Of a DNA stretch of 64,000 nt, positions 23,625 to 36,254 are shown piece by piece. The notes under the pieces are model-generated. The model was given only the letters and a program-made list of their open reading frames with translations, ran no database searches and was not told where the DNA came from. This DNA comes from Boesenbergia rotunda (Eukaryota; Streptophyta; Magnoliopsida; Zingiberales; Zingiberaceae). Where the stretch lies: NCBI GenBank assembly GCA_024364735.1, contig JAGFNQ010001197.1:705988-769987 (forward strand), written 5' to 3'. Every line of letters begins with the position of its first letter. The first letter of the stretch is position 1. The position numbers and the translations under genes are program-made.

Positions 23625-25862
23625 TCAGAAGCAAGTTTGTTATATTTATCTTGTATGTAGATGATATATTATTTACAAACAATAATAATAGTTTACTATA
23701 TGAAATCAAATCATTTCTGATCCTGTCGCGAAGTGATGTGGCAGTCCCAAGAATTGGATGGTCTTCCGGGCGTTACGAGCGGGTGAGGTGGCACCGATCT
23801 GGCTCCGAATGGGCTCTGGCATGCAAAACAATGATCGTTAGCAAACCCGCCGGGGGTTTCCCCGGTCAGGCACTCCGACGGTTAAGTCAGTATCCGCACG
23901 AAATATAGTGGAGCTGAATTGAAATGCGGTAGTAGGGAGAGCTCACGCGCATACCTGCGGTAGGAGGAGTGAAGAGTTTATATAGCCGGGGGAGCTGACA
24001 ACCCTTGTCCGTGTTGACGAGATAAGGATGTGATACCTGTCAGCTCGTATGAGAGCACTGAGTAGTGGCGCGGCATGGTGCGGAGTGCTCGAGCATTACA
24101 AAAGTACTGGATTGGCGAACTGACCGTGAGATATGTCAGAGATGAGTAAGGTGTGTAGCACCCCGATAGCAAGGTCGTACCCTGGGCATACTGATATTGG
24201 GGGGCATAGGGGCGATGTAGCCCGTACCCTGAGCGCCGACCGGCGAGTCCGAGTGTTAAGGACCGGGTCGGGTAACGACCAGTGAGCGTGGGCAGCCACG
24301 CGTCCGACTGGGAGAGTTGAGGCGCAAGGTATGTCTGAGTCGGGAGTTTATCGAGTTATGTCTAGCTGATTCTGTTAGATATCTGGTCTTTGTGAGGCTG
24401 CTGGAGCGTGGGGCGCCACGCGTCTGATCGGATCACCCAACCTCGATCGGGATCGGGGCAAGGGTCAAGATAACCGAGCCAGGAGGATCTTGGAGCCAAC
24501 CTGACTGACCCTGCTCGTCCCTGGCTGGCTAGCACCCCGTGGAGCTCTCTGGCTCAGGGAACCCCCGGGTGAGGTCTCAGGTGATCATCTGTTGGACCTG
24601 CATTGCTCTAGGCGGGCAGGCTAAGCGAGTCGTACTACCTGTAGGTAAGGCCGGGATCAATTTCATCATGTATTTTTGAAATGAAAGATCTTAATAAAAT
24701 ATTCTTTGTTTTAGATATACAGATATATCATGATTATTTAAGAGTCATTCTTAGACTTTCACAAAAGATCCATATTAAAAATGTGCATATAAAGTATGCA
24801 TAGCAAAACTGTGCATCTGGTAACACACCTCTGTCTAAAGGTGACAGATTCAATTTGTAACAATGTCTACGACTTAAACTTGAAATAAAAGAGATAGAAC
24901 AATTTCCTTATACGTCAGTTGTAAGAAGTATCGTGTATACACAAATTTGTACACAACCAAATATATCGTTCATAGTGGAAATGTTAAGCAAATATATAAG
25001 TAACCTAGGATTGACACACTACTAAGCGGTAAATAGAGTGATGTGGTATTTGCAGAGAACTAAGGGACACATACTCATGTATCGAAAATCAGATCCCTTG
25101 GAGATGATTGAATATTTAGATTATGATTTTATTGACTTTTTGGAGAGCAGGATTCATGCTTGCTGGAAGGATTATATCTTAGAAGAACATCAAACAGACG
25201 CTAGTAGTCACTTCTACTATGAAGGCAGAGTTGATAACATTTTACGAAGCATCTAATCATGAAATTTTATTGTGAAACTTTATCACAACGTTGTAAATCG
25301 TTGATGACATTTATAGACTATTGAAGATCAACTGTGATAATAAAGTCATAGAACTTTATGTTAAGAACAATCGCAATTAATCAAAGTGAAAGCATATCGA
25401 TATTAAATTTCTGTTAGTTAAAGAAAGAATATAGTCTCTAGTTGATGATAGAGCACGTCAGTACATATTTCATGTTAACAGATTCACTCATCAAGGGCTT
25501 GGTGTCTGAGGTGTTTCATGTACATATTATGGATATGAGAGTTCTTCTTATAGAAGTACTCATCTAGTTCTTCTTATAGAAGTACTCATCTAGTGAGTAT
25601 TATTTATTTTATTGCTCTATATTGGTTAAAAAAATTAATATTTTGTTTTTTCTTATTGTACAAACTTAATAATAAAAAATATTCATGAGTATTATTTGTT
25701 GTTTGACACTCTAAAATAAAGTATGATAATTTATTCCTATTATTTAGAATTTGATATTTGTAAATAGGATATCGATTCCATTATGGAATCATAAGGTTTA
25801 GATCATAATTTGCTAGTGCACTTTAGTATAAAGTTAAATCACGTACAACCCAAGTGGGAGAT
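23625..25862 (+). pseudogene. Truncated Copia reverse transcriptase/RNase H remnant, split by a solo LTR
   Basis: The left piece (23625-23717) reads VIFILYVDDILFTNN, the catalytic YVDD of Copia RT. The right piece (24665-25862) resumes with FEMKDLNKIFFVLDIQIY, then a WYLQRTKGHILMYRKSD segment (about 25040-25100), RNase H remnants and a MLADPLTKGL-like tail, all with stops and frameshifts. It ends at a purine tract GTGGGAGA before the LTR at 25863. Gag, integrase and the 5' LTR are missing, and the GC-rich island adjoins the broken left end. Confidence 0.75.
23718..24659 (-). mobile_element. Solo LTR (probably Gypsy), inserted in the Copia remnant
   Basis: 942 bp with perfect ends TGATCC / GGATCA and a perfect 5-bp target duplication ATTTC at 23713-23717 and 24660-24664. 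It is GC-rich. A TATA-like GCTATATAAAC on the minus strand (about 23976-23986) suggests minus orientation. No internal sequence remains. The ends and composition are Gypsy-like, but family assignment is inference. Confidence 0.85.
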
Positions 25863-26373
25863 TGTTAGATTTTATCTCTTTGGGTGAGTTTATTTGTAAT
25901 TTGTATATGCGAATATGAACCGAACTTGTTTAAGTGATCTAACTCCGATTTATTGAGAGTTAGGTTATTGGATGTGAGTTAGATACGTAAAACCCTTTAG
26001 CCTAATTCTTTGATGGACTGGTAATGGATCATATCCTCTATATAAAGGAGTGGTCTCAGTTGGATTAGGGCATCTTGAAACACCTTTTCGTTCCCCATTG
26101 ATGAAGGGTTTTAGGCGTCATCACTCTAGTTCCTCCATAAGGCACTTCCTGCTTCTTCTTCTTCTTCCGCAGGATCTCGAGACCTCGAGGAGGACGATGC
26201 TTTACACAACAATGACTCTTCCAAATCAAGTTCATTGTTGTTGTTTATGCTTTTACCTTTTGTATGCCATGTCATTCGACGAAATTAGATTTGGACATAG
26301 GATTGTATTTCTTGTTTAGAATTCTTTTATGATTTGTAGAATTCATGAGGCCTAGGAATTACAATTTCTATCA
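25863..26373 (+). mobile_element. 3' LTR of the truncated Copia
   Basis: 511 bp from TGTTAGATTTTATCTC to TTTCTATCA. A TATA box CTATATAAAGG lies near 26037-26047. The end is set by the complementarity of TGTTAGA and TCTATCA (one mismatch), so it is less certain than the start. Confidence 0.6.
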
Positions 26374-28010
26374 ATACGACCTCATTAGGTTTGACCCCTT
26401 ACTCTTCATCACTAATTACTGTGCTGCTAATTGGTTATCCGGTTGCTCGGATGCATTCTTTTGTATGTACGTGAATCTAGAACATCGCTTATTTCTTTAA
26501 ATGGTATAAATTAATTTAGTTTCTATAATGGTTTTGATAAATGGGTTGAATTACAACACTACTATTGGTGTTTTTGATCAGTTTCTATAATGGTTATGAT
26601 TAATTATTATTTTGAAGCTATTCTCGATAATATATAATTTATTATATTGAGTTTAAATCTATCCCAACTTTAATTCCGGGATCCACCCCGGGTGACGAAT
26701 TAATATATCATGAAAACAATATTTATAAATTTCTTAAAAACTAATTATATTAGCTGTTGCTATATCAAAATAAACTACTACTTTGGCTTTTTGTCCCGTA
26801 CGTCTTTGCTTTGGTCTCTCTTCTCATTGTCCAGTCCTATTTGTTGAATCATACGGAGGAAAAAAAGCAAAACATGATGCATATGATCACTGAATTTTAA
26901 AACTAAAATAATTAGACTTTCTCCCTTTAAATTATTGCTCGATTGATTTACATTATGTGACATAAAATTAGGCAAAGTTTCCTTTTCAATTCAAGCTGGA
27001 GGGCATTATTAATTATAAGGACTTTCTTTCATGATTTTCTTATTTAATTAATTAACAATCAACCTTTAAAATATTCATTCTATTTAGAATTCAAAAAAAT
27101 TATTTATTTATTTATTTATTATTCCTCTAAGTACTTTACCATTTTATCACTCTCACGAAGGCATCACTCAAGATATCTCTTGTACATGAAGGCCAAGGCC
27201 AAGGCCCTAATTTAATTTTGACTTTTCTTATAATTAAGTGACCCTTCCTTGATTAGTAATGACATGAGTTAACACTGCAAACTCTAAACCATCTTATTCT
27301 ATTCTTCATTTGCAATTAATTTATATCATATTATATCTATAAAATAATTTTATAGTGTAAAATTAATACTAAAAAAATTAACTTTTTTTCTCTTCTGGTT
27401 GTCACTTATGCATAAGAACCTTTTCTCTCATCTTTTCTTATTGCTATTTTCTCATAATGATTTTTTGTTTACTCATAAACCCCGATTATAAATTAATTTT
27501 TTAACATGGGGCATGCCAAGATGCGTCTTTGTGCTCTTCTAACCTCCGATTAGTCTATTTCAGAAAGGAACTAGAGTGCTTAGCGAGGAGCAGGTGCTAT
27601 AGAAAATGGATTCAGTAGCAACCGACATGGCCAGAGACCAGAGTCAACATAGGAAGTTCCATAGAAATTGGCTTATCCGTCAATCTCCGATCGGAACATA
27701 AAACAAAGCTAATTGGAGCTTCTAACTTCTAAGTATGATATTTTTATCAACTCTTCATAAACAGTCTATAGGTTCAATTGATATAGGTGCACTAGCTAGA
27801 TTAGAAATAAGTCCACTAGTTTAATCATTATCAATGCATTGCTGGTATGAATTTGTATGCAATTAATGTGCAATTTGATAAAAAGACATGAAAACATGCG
27901 CAACATGCGAACTCTAGTAAAATTGTACCACTAGCATGTCAACTCGACCAATAAATAATTTAACAGTAAAAAAATATTTTCCCACAAGGGACCTTTTTCT
28001 TTTTATAATT
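26374..28010. other. Intergenic AT-rich region, no gene seen
   Basis: A partial direct repeat of GTTTCTATAATGGTT lies at about 26519 and 26580, and an ATTT tract near 27100. No ORF of note. Confidence 0.45.
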
Positions 28011-28415
28011 CCAAAATTTCTCAAACATCACACTTTAAATTTAGTTTAAAATTTCAAAATTTCTAAAACACACACTTAATTTCAATTTTACCCCTCTAAT
28101 AATGCTCATTTTTTTCTCTTCCCTCCGGTTTAATTTCTTCTTTTTTATACTCTCTCCTTTACCTACAACAATCTCTCTTTTCTTTTTATTATCTCATTTG
28201 CATATATTCTCTTATCTTTTCTCTCTCCTTTGTATATAATATATTTTCTCTCTTGTCTTTATCTCAGATAGTCGATTTAATTATCACATGATAAATTTGA
28301 AGAATTGAGTGAGAGTCAAATCTCGGCAAACCCGAAGTATGATCTTTGCATGTGATGAGTAACTTCTTGTGTAGATTTTTCTCTCTTTCTCAAAATTTGT
28401 TTACCTTCAAGAAAG

Positions 28416-31244
28416 GTTAGACATAATGTTTGAAACTTTCTAAACTTTTTGAGCAATGTTGAGAATCCTTTAAGATGATAATGAACGACATATTTAGACT
28501 CTTGGACATTGTGTTAGGACCAAAAGGAATTAGGATATCTCCATAATGGTATGATATTGTCCACTTTGAGCCTAAACCCTCATGGTTTTGCTCTTGGACT
28601 CTCCCCAAAAGGCCTCAAGCCAATGGAGATACCATATTCCTTATAAACCAATGATCTTCCCATGTGTTTATCAATGTGGGACTAAGTTTGCACCTTGCAA
28701 CCTCTAACAAACCCCCCCTCAAACAAAGGACCACATGCCCCCACCACAAACGGAAATACTTTCCGTTTAGATGTCTGATCCACCAGGACTTTCTGCCTCG
28801 TGGTCAACCTTAACTAGAACTAGTCCTCTTTGATCAAAACACGGGAGCCCATGGCATGATATTGTCCACTTTGGGCCTAAGCCCTCATGGTTTTGCTCTT
28901 GGACTCTCCCTAAAAGGCCTAAAGCCAATGAAGATATTATATTCCTTATAAACCAATGATCTTCCCATGTGTTTATCAATGTGGGACTAAGTTTGCACCT
29001 TACAACCTCTAACACATTGCAATAACCTACATGAGTTAGAATGAGTATGATCAAAGCTCTCTAAATCTATCAATGTATTTCGACCAAAACCAATTGATAG
29101 ACCTAGGAGACTTAGATTTTTGAAATTTTATAATGAGATGGAAATGTGGAGTATATAGAAGGTATATATGGTGAGAAATCCTAGTCCTCAGTCTCCTACA
29201 CGAAGTTATAGGCATGTATCAATTGATACAAAGTTTGAAACTTTCTAAACCTTTTAGAATCCTTTAAGATGATAATGGAGGACATATTTAGACTCTTGGG
29301 CACTGTAGAAATCTACATGAGTTGAAATGAGTCCGATCGAAGCTCTCTAAGTCCATCAATAGGTTCTGATCGAAACTCATCGATGGACTTAAGAGATTTA
29401 GATTTCAAAATAAAAACTTGCAATGAGATTGAAGTATAGACTATGTAGATGGGATATATGGTGAGAAATCATAATCTTGAATTTCTTGCATGAAGTTATA
29501 GGCCTATATCAATTGACACAAAGTCTGAAACTTTTTAAAGTTTTTGAAAAATGTTGGGAATCCTTTTCGATGATAGTGGAGGATACATTTGGACTCCTGG
29601 GCACTATAGAAACCTACATGGGATGGAATAAGCCAATTGGAGCTCTCTAAGTCTATTAATGAATTTCTCTAAGTCTATTAATGAGTTTTTATTGAAATTC
29701 ATTGATAGACTTAGGGGACTTAAATTTTCAAAAACTTGTAATGAGATAGAAGAGGTTAGTGTATAGAAGGTATATATGGTATCCAATAATGATCCTAAGA
29801 CACGTAGACAAAATTATGGTTTCATGACAACTAGGACAGATGTTGGTGTTAGTTTTCGAAGATCAGCACCACAGTGATGTTAGTTTTCAGAAACCGACAT
29901 CACAGTTTTGGTTCTGATCACAAACTATGGTGCTAGTTTCCAAAGACTAGCACCAAAGTGGTGTTGGTCTTTGGAAACCAGCACTCCAGTGTTCTAAAGG
30001 TTTCCAATAGTTTTGAGTACTATTGGGAGGGCTTCAAAAGAGTAAATGAGGGCTTATTTGGACTCGAGTTCAACTAATAAATCCATATGAGTTGGAATGA
30101 GTTCAATCGAAACCCATTGATGGACTTAAGAGGTTCGATTTTTTGAAATTTTATAATGAGATGGAAGTATGAAGCATGTAGAAGGGATATATGATGAGAA
30201 ATCCTAGTTATGAGTCTCCTACAAGAAATTACAGGCTCATGCTAATTGACATGAAGTTGAAACTTTTTAAATCTTTTAAACAATGTTGGGAAATCCTTTA
30301 AGAAAATAGTGGAGGGCATATTTAGACTCTAGGGCACTACAGAAACCTATATTAGTTAGAATGAGTCCGATCAAAGCTCTTTTGGTTCATCAATGAGTTT
30401 CGATCAAAATTTATTGATAACCCTAGGGAAATTAGATTTCTGAAATTTTACAATAAGATGAAAGGATGGAGTATTATATAGAAGATACATATGATGAGAA
30501 ATCCTAGTCCTCACTCTTTTGCCCAAAGTTATAGGCTCGTGTCAATTAGCACAAAGTTTAAAACAACTAAACCATTTGAGTAATATTGAGAATCCATTAA
30601 GATGTTAATAAATGACATATTAGACTCGACACTACAGAAATCTATATTAGTTGGAATGAGCTCGATCGTTGCTCTCTAAATCCATCAATGGGTTTTAACA
30701 AAAACCTATTGATAGACTTAAGAGACTTAGATTTCCAAAAAATTACAATTAGATAGAAGTGTGGAGTATGTAAATGGGATAAATGGTGATAAATCCTAGT
30801 CTCGTGTCTCCTACACTAAGATATAGGTCCACGCCAATTGTCACAAAGTTTGAAACTTGCTAAACCTTTTGAGAAATGTTGAAAATCATTTACAAGTATA
30901 ACAGAGGGCACATTTGAACTCTTGGGTATTACAGAAACCTACATTTGAGCTCTAAAGAAACCTACATTTGAGCTCTAAATCCATCAATAAGTTTTGATTG
31001 AAATTCATTAATAGACTTAGTTAGAAGTTTTGAATTTCCAAAAATGTATACTGAGATGAGAGATGTTAGTGTGTGGAAGCTGTATATATGGGGTTCAATA
31101 CTCGTCCTAAGATACATAGACAAAATTATGAATGTGTGCCAACTAGAATAGGCGTTGATGCTGGTTTTCAAATATCAACATCATAGTGGTGCTGATTTTC
31201 AGAAACCAACAGCACAGTGTTGGTTCTAATCGCACTGTATGAAG
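28416..31244. repeat. Tandem array of ~300-bp diverged units
   Basis: Six or more copies of a unit marked by GAAACTTTCTAAACCTTTTG, TTTAGACTCTTGG, CTCTCTAAGTCCATCAA and ATATATGGTGAGAAATCC. Anchor starts near 28429, 29229, 29529, 30250, 30555 and 30852 give spacing of about 292-306 bp once the TRIM is removed. The segments at 29810-30010 and 31130-31235 add ~30-bp units such as CCAGCACCACAGTG that pair with their own complements. The array resumes at 48048-48440 after Copia A. It is non-coding. Confidence 0.8.
28512..29014 (-). mobile_element. TRIM (terminal-repeat retrotransposon in miniature)
   Basis: 503 bp flanked by a perfect CATTG duplication (28507-28511, 29015-29019). Terminal repeats are at 28512-28709 (198 bp, TGTTAG...CTAACA) and about 28853-29014 (162 bp, inner end eroded). 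They share GTCCACTTTG, CTCATGGTTTTGCTCTTGG and CAATGTGGGACTAAG. On the minus strand a polypurine tract GAGGGGGGG precedes the 3' repeat. The ~140-bp interior is non-coding. The repeat sequence is that of a TRIM family widespread in plants (recognised from memory). Movement needs enzymes in trans. Confidence 0.88.
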
Positions 31245-31506
31245 TATTGGCTTTAAAGCATGAAATCGTGAACGAATTGAATCTACACATTTATAAAAAC
31301 GGTAAACACTTACAGCGATTCACGCTCGTCCTTCGTTGTTCTTCGCACTTGTCGTCGGAAGAACGATCACGGAATTGGAAAGCTCTTCCCCTCTCGGTAT
31401 CACGAACCAAATCCCTCGAACTATGGACGATCTCCTCTTCTTCAGAGTTTTTCTCACTTGCTCTTGCTCTTGCTTCCCCTTCTTGCACTTGAATGAAGCC
31501 CCTTAC

Positions 31507-31527
31507 CCTCTCCTTATATAGGAGAGG
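31507..31527 (-). promoter_or_regulatory. TATA box inside an inverted repeat (Copia A LTR)
   Basis: CCTCTCC-TTATATA-GGAGAGG: the TATA core forms the loop of a perfect 7-bp stem. The same sequence is at 47904-47924 in the other LTR. Confidence 0.65.
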
Positions 31528-31578
31528 AAAGGGGGGTAAAAGTAGTGGAGAGGGAGGGGGCAACAAGCCCCACTCCCT

Positions 31579-31634
31579 GCAGCGTGTGCAATAACTGCAC
31601 ACGCTGCAGCGTGTGCAATAATCGCACACGCTGC
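31579..31634 (-). repeat. Paired GCAGCGTGTGCA hairpins in Copia A U3
   Basis: GCAGCGTGTGCA and TGCACACGCTGC pair over 12 bp with a 5-base loop (31579-31607). A second, overlapping copy has an 11-bp stem (31606-31634). They lie about 60-100 bp from the TATA box, upstream of it on the minus strand, and are repeated at about 47976-48029 with one loss of pairing at the outer edge. Confidence 0.85.
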
Positions 31635-31646
31635 CCACTTCCTACA

Positions 31647-32813
31647 TCTCCCACTCATACAAGTCAAGTCACATAGACAATACAAGAATCAGGTCACAAA
31701 TACCATATAGTCACATAGACTAACACAAGAATCAGGTCACAAAGCTCATATAGTCACATAGACTAATAGATCATCCAATTCATACTTTAGGGAAATGATT
31801 CGTGCGACATCAAGCATACTGAGCAATCATTGCTAAGAAAGTTGTGACACTTAACTTAGCTGCTCTCTGAGCAATCAATACCAAGAAAGTTATTACACTT
31901 TACTTAGTCGCTCTATCACATGAATCAGAGACATCAATCACTTGCTTTTACCCCAGACTAAATCATTTACATCAACATGAACATCTCTAATCCCTCGTAA
32001 TGACCATTAAGTCAAGAGCATGTTCAGTATTTCCATTCAATACAATTATTCACAATCACATTTTAAGTACTCAACAAAAAATGTAATTGGTCGACCAGTG
32101 AATAAGTGTCAATGATGTAAATCTCTCTTAGTCTTCCTATTTAGCTTGAATCTATTCATTCTAATCAGTTGTTTTCCTAGTTATGCTCCATAGACCGAAT
32201 CATCCATAGCCAATAGGATACATGCTAAGGTAGCAGATACTGATTAAAATTTCAAGCAGACAGCTAAATAGTCACATAGGGTAAATCTGAGATTAACTTA
32301 TAATCTCAAGGGTCTCACATAGTAGAGAAGCAGGGATCCATTCTCCTACTACCATTATTGTCGCTATAGCATATGTGGAATGAATCACATGCTACGATGT
32401 TTTTCTCTTTTAACAAAAGAGCGCATGTTTTCTCAAAATTAACATCGTACAGATTTGATCTAGACATACCTAATGTCTAATCCTGAATTCAACTTATGAA
32501 TTCCTATATGGCTATAAGCAGATTCAGTAAATGGTGGGTTCATTTACTCCGATCATTACATAAATGATCTCATCTTGATACAAAATCAAGGCGACTCCAA
32601 CTTATGAGTATGTCTCTATTTATAGCTACATAAGCTATCCCATAAGTAATAGTCTTACCTCTATTTATACTCAACAAATAGAGATGATTTTCCATGTGAG
32701 TGGACCAATCTCAACCTGCCAACATGCTTATCGAGACTTTATCCAAAATGTAACACCAACATATACTGAATAAATCATGACACTTTCATATATTTCATTG
32801 TTTTTACAATGTG
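31647..32813 (-). other. Copia A 3' non-coding tail
   Basis: About 1.1 kb between the RNase H stop and the polypurine tract. It includes near-repeats of AGTCACATAGACTAA at 31660-31760. No ORF of note, and no env-like frame. Confidence 0.6.
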
Positions 32814-34093
32814 TTACATTTTACGAAGTCCCAAAGACTTCACAAAACTCAGAAATGACTCTTTAGTCAATGGCTTAGTAAAAGGATCTGCAAGCATAGC
32901 ACGGGTAGGAATATACTCAAGGACTACCTTTCTTTTGTCCACAATATCCCTTACATAATTATATTTAATTTCTATGTGCTTGCCTTTACTGTGATATTTG
33001 AGATCCTTGGAAAAAGTTATTGCAGCTTGATTGTCACAATACAATGTAACGGGACTCCCACTATCCTCAGCAATTTTTAAATGCTTCAGGAACCTTCTTA
33101 ACAAGACACCTTCTTGTACAGCCGCTGCACAAGCCACATATTCGGCTTCCATTGTCGACAGTGCTACACAAGCCTGTTTCTTGATATTCTATGAGATGGC
33201 GCCACCATTCAGCAAGAATACATAACCCGATGTGGATTTTCTATCATCAAGGTCTCCTGCCCAATCTGCATCTGTATAGCCCTTCAGGCTCGACTTTGAT
33301 CCTTGGAAGCAGAGACAATAATCTGCCGTCCCTTTGAGATATCTGAATATTCTCTTCACCGCCTTCCAGTGTCTCGATCCTGGGTTTGATTGGAAACGGC
33401 TAACTAAGCCAACAGCATAGCTGATATCAGGACGTGTACACAACATAGTGTACATTAAGCTACCAATGGCACTGGCATATGGTTTTTTCATCATATCGGC
33501 TATTTCATTAGGAGTCTTGGGATACATACTTTTGCTCAGAACAGTACCTTTCGCTACAGGAGTTTGTTCAATGTTGCAGTTTGACATATTGAAGTGTTGT
33601 AACATCTTAGTAATATAAGCTTCTTGAGACAAACCCAAAAGTCTTTTTGATCGATCTCTAATGATCTTAACTCCTAAGATGTACTCCGCTTCTCCCATAT
33701 CTATTATGTCAAATTGTGATGAAATCCACGATTTGATTTCTATCACAAACTGTATGTCATTTCCAGCTATTAGCATATCATCAACATATAACGATAATAT
33801 GACAATCTTTCCTTTATCCTCCTTGAGGTATACACAATGATCTTCATTGATCATTTCGAAATCATAAGATAAAATGACTTCATTAAATCTTATGTTCCAT
33901 TGTCTCGACGCTTGCTTCAGCCCATATATAGACTTTTTAAGTCTACATACTTTATCCTCTTGGCCTTCAGCAATATAACCTTCTGGCTGTGCCATATAGA
34001 TTTCCTCGTCAAGATTACCATTAAGGAAAGCCGTTTTTACATCCATCTGATGTAATTCCAAGTCATAATGTGCTACTATAGCTAAAATGACAC
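32814..34093 (-). pseudogene. Copia A pol, 3' part (RT C-terminal and RNase H)
   Basis: On the minus strand the frame resumes within RT directly after element B: LHQMDVKTAFLNG, KSIYGLKQASRQW and SLYVDDMLIAGND (the YVDD catalytic box), then KRIFRYLKGTADY, DADWAGDLDDRKST, ALSTMEAEYVACAAA and the tail MLADPFTKPL, ending RKM at 32814. One stop (TAG, about 33189-33191) breaks it after GGAIS, where the family has Trp. Removing element B and one GTATT copy joins this frame exactly to the upstream part, so the gene was uninterrupted there before B arrived. Confidence 0.92.
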
Positions 34094-34249
34094 GTATTTG
34101 TTGGTGCAAGTTGCATCAATGGTATTCCTCTTTAAGTGTTTTAATGTTTGACAATACACTTAAGTCAGTGATATATTGAACAGACAAAGGGGAGTAAGAG
34201 AGAAGTGACCTAAGCTGAAGAAAAGTCCTAGTTAATCTAGGCATCGAAA

Positions 34250-34575
34250 CCCTAAGACCTAACGAAGGGCTGTTAGGCACCTAGCGAAGGGCTGCTAGGT
34301 ATCGTAACCCCAAGACCTAACGAAGGGCTGTTAGGCACCTAGCGAAGGGCTGCTAGGTATCGTAACCCAAAGACCTAGCGAAGGGCTGCTAGGCACCTAG
34401 CGAAGGGCTGCTAGGTATCATAACCTAAAGACCTAGCGACGGGCTGCTAGGCACCTAGCGAAGGGCTGCTAGGTATCGTAACCTAAGACCTAGCGAAGGG
34501 CTGCTAGGCACCCAGCGAAGGACTGCTAGGGAATGAAGACCTGGCGAAGGATTGCTAGGTAATGAGTCTTGGTCC
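34250..34575 (+). repeat. 58-bp tandem repeats in the element B 5' LTR
   Basis: Units of the form AAGACCTAGCGAAGGGCTGC-TAGGCACCTAGCGAAGGG-CTGCTAGGTATCGTAACC, each built of two half-units. There are five full copies and a part copy, against four and a part at 41535-41795 in the 3' LTR. Confidence 0.9.
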
Positions 34576-34876
34576 AAGGGACTGAGCAACTTAGCTGAGC
34601 GATGACTAAGGACAGGAGTAGAGACGGGTCGGGGTACGGGTGTCTCGAGATCCGGAGTAATCGAAGGCTAAGCAAAAGTCCATCCGAAGGACTGGGTGGC
34701 AACCATCTCCTGAAAGGAGTAGGTGAAGGGCGAGTTCTCGGGGAGAGGAACTCGTGCCGGTTCGACCTAGGGTTTCGTGCAAATCCGAAGTCCGAACCAA
34801 GTCCCTAAGGCTAACATTAAGGTATCTATGCTTTGTGTTTGTGTATCTTGCAGGTAACAAGAACCGGAGACAAAGC

Positions 34877-36231
34877 TGTAGGATCGATGCACGTGAGAGG
34901 GGGGGTGAATCACGTGACTTTTAAAAAATTAAATCAGAGTGCTTTAAAAAGCATGCACAGCGGAAATGAAAGAGACGAAAAACAAACACGCAAACACGAA
35001 CGATTTTTACTTCGTTCGGAGCCTTCGGCGACTCCTACTCGAAGGCCCAGGTCCCTCGGACCTTTCCGTTGGGCAATCCACTAATACTCTCTACCGGTAA
35101 ACACCGATAGAGTAGGCGAGTACAAAGGAATTTAAAGTGTGACAACCCCACACTTTAAATGTAACAATATATAAAAAAAATTAACTTTTTACCGACGTCC
35201 GGAGTAGGTCGACTCTTTCGGGGCAGCAGGACGTCGTCGGCTCGAAGTGTATCGTTTCCGGAGCAAGGCGCGAGCGTAGAAGAACTTGAAAGCTTTGGAA
35301 AAAATATTGTCCTTTGAAGAGGGTCGAGGCCCTCTTTATATAGGGCAGGGGGCGCCCGACATGCTCGGGGCGCCCCCCACGTGGCTCTTGATCCGGCGAG
35401 CCCTCCGGTCAAGGCTGATCTCTGCTTCTTCGGGATCAGCTTTGACTGGGGCGCCCGACGCGCGCGGGGAGCCCGATTTGACCGGTCAAGGCGTCATCTT
35501 CAGGGCTTCGCGAGGGCGAGCTTCGGCAGCTAGCAGTGAGGTGGCACAGGGGGCGCCCGATTTAAGCGGGGCGCCCCGAATAGCGCTGCTGTCGGGGCGT
35601 TTACCTCTCTGCTGACCTTGGGTTGACTCTGGGGCGCCCGACACATCCGGGGCGCCCTGCTCAGCTACGGCCTCACTCCTTTGAGGCTCTCTGAGCTGCA
35701 GAAACATAGTCCTTCGGTCCTGCATCCAGGGTTAGTCCAAAACAAGGCTAGCACAATTTTATATGGACTAAAATAAGATATAATTCTAAGTTAATTAGAT
35801 CCTGTCTCCCAGACCAGGATCTAACCAGGACTCAACTTAGATCACCTAAATGGGTCTAAGTTGGACCGCGCCTAAAGTCCAAGATTGGACTCGCCCTCAC
35901 TGGGTCGCTCCTCCAGTGACTTACCTTACTTACCCATTTTGCAGCTTTACTTGACTTCTTGACCCTACCAGGACTTTCTGCCAAGGCTCAACCACCTTGG
36001 TCTTCTTGCCAAGTCTCAACCAACTTGGTCTTCAGCCAGTTGTCAGGTCCCGCGGACCCAACTGGACTTCCCGCCAGGACTCAACCATCCTGGACTTCAG
36101 CCTGGTGTCTGGTCCTAAGTCTTTCAACCCTGCACACTTGGTAAAGAGGTTAAACACACACAACCCTAACTTTAACCACTTTGTCATACATCAAAACCCG
36201 AGTTTGACCGTTAGTGCAAACTGCACCAACA
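34877..36231 (-). mobile_element. LTR C: solo LTR inside the element B 5' LTR, minus orientation
   Basis: 1,355 bp, TGTAGGATCG...CACCAACA, with a perfect AAAGC duplication at 34872-34876 and 36232-36236. The 3' LTR of B lacks it, so it arrived after B. On the minus strand it begins TGTTGGTGCAG and ends CCTACA like LTR B, so it is a related family. Its TATA box (CTATATAAAG, about 35333-35342, minus) is next to a cluster of GGGCGCCC palindromes (35347-35660). It is non-coding. Confidence 0.93.
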
Positions 36232-36254
36232 AAAGCAACCAGTTTGCAGGCTTT

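Larger units (their letters stand above)
31245..31646 (-). repeat. 3' LTR of Copia A
   Basis: 402 bp. On the minus strand it starts TGTAGGAAGTGG, has two 12-bp hairpins (31579-31634) and a TATA box set in a perfect 7-bp inverted repeat (31507-31527). Confidence 0.95.

Noticed and set aside
23225..23908. 227-codon + strand ORF
   Set aside because: It crosses a SINE end, its TSD, the GC-rich island, the Copia RT and the solo LTR, so it is a chance fusion.
34250..34575. Centromeric or other satellite
   Set aside because: The 58-bp repeats are confined to the LTRs of one element.
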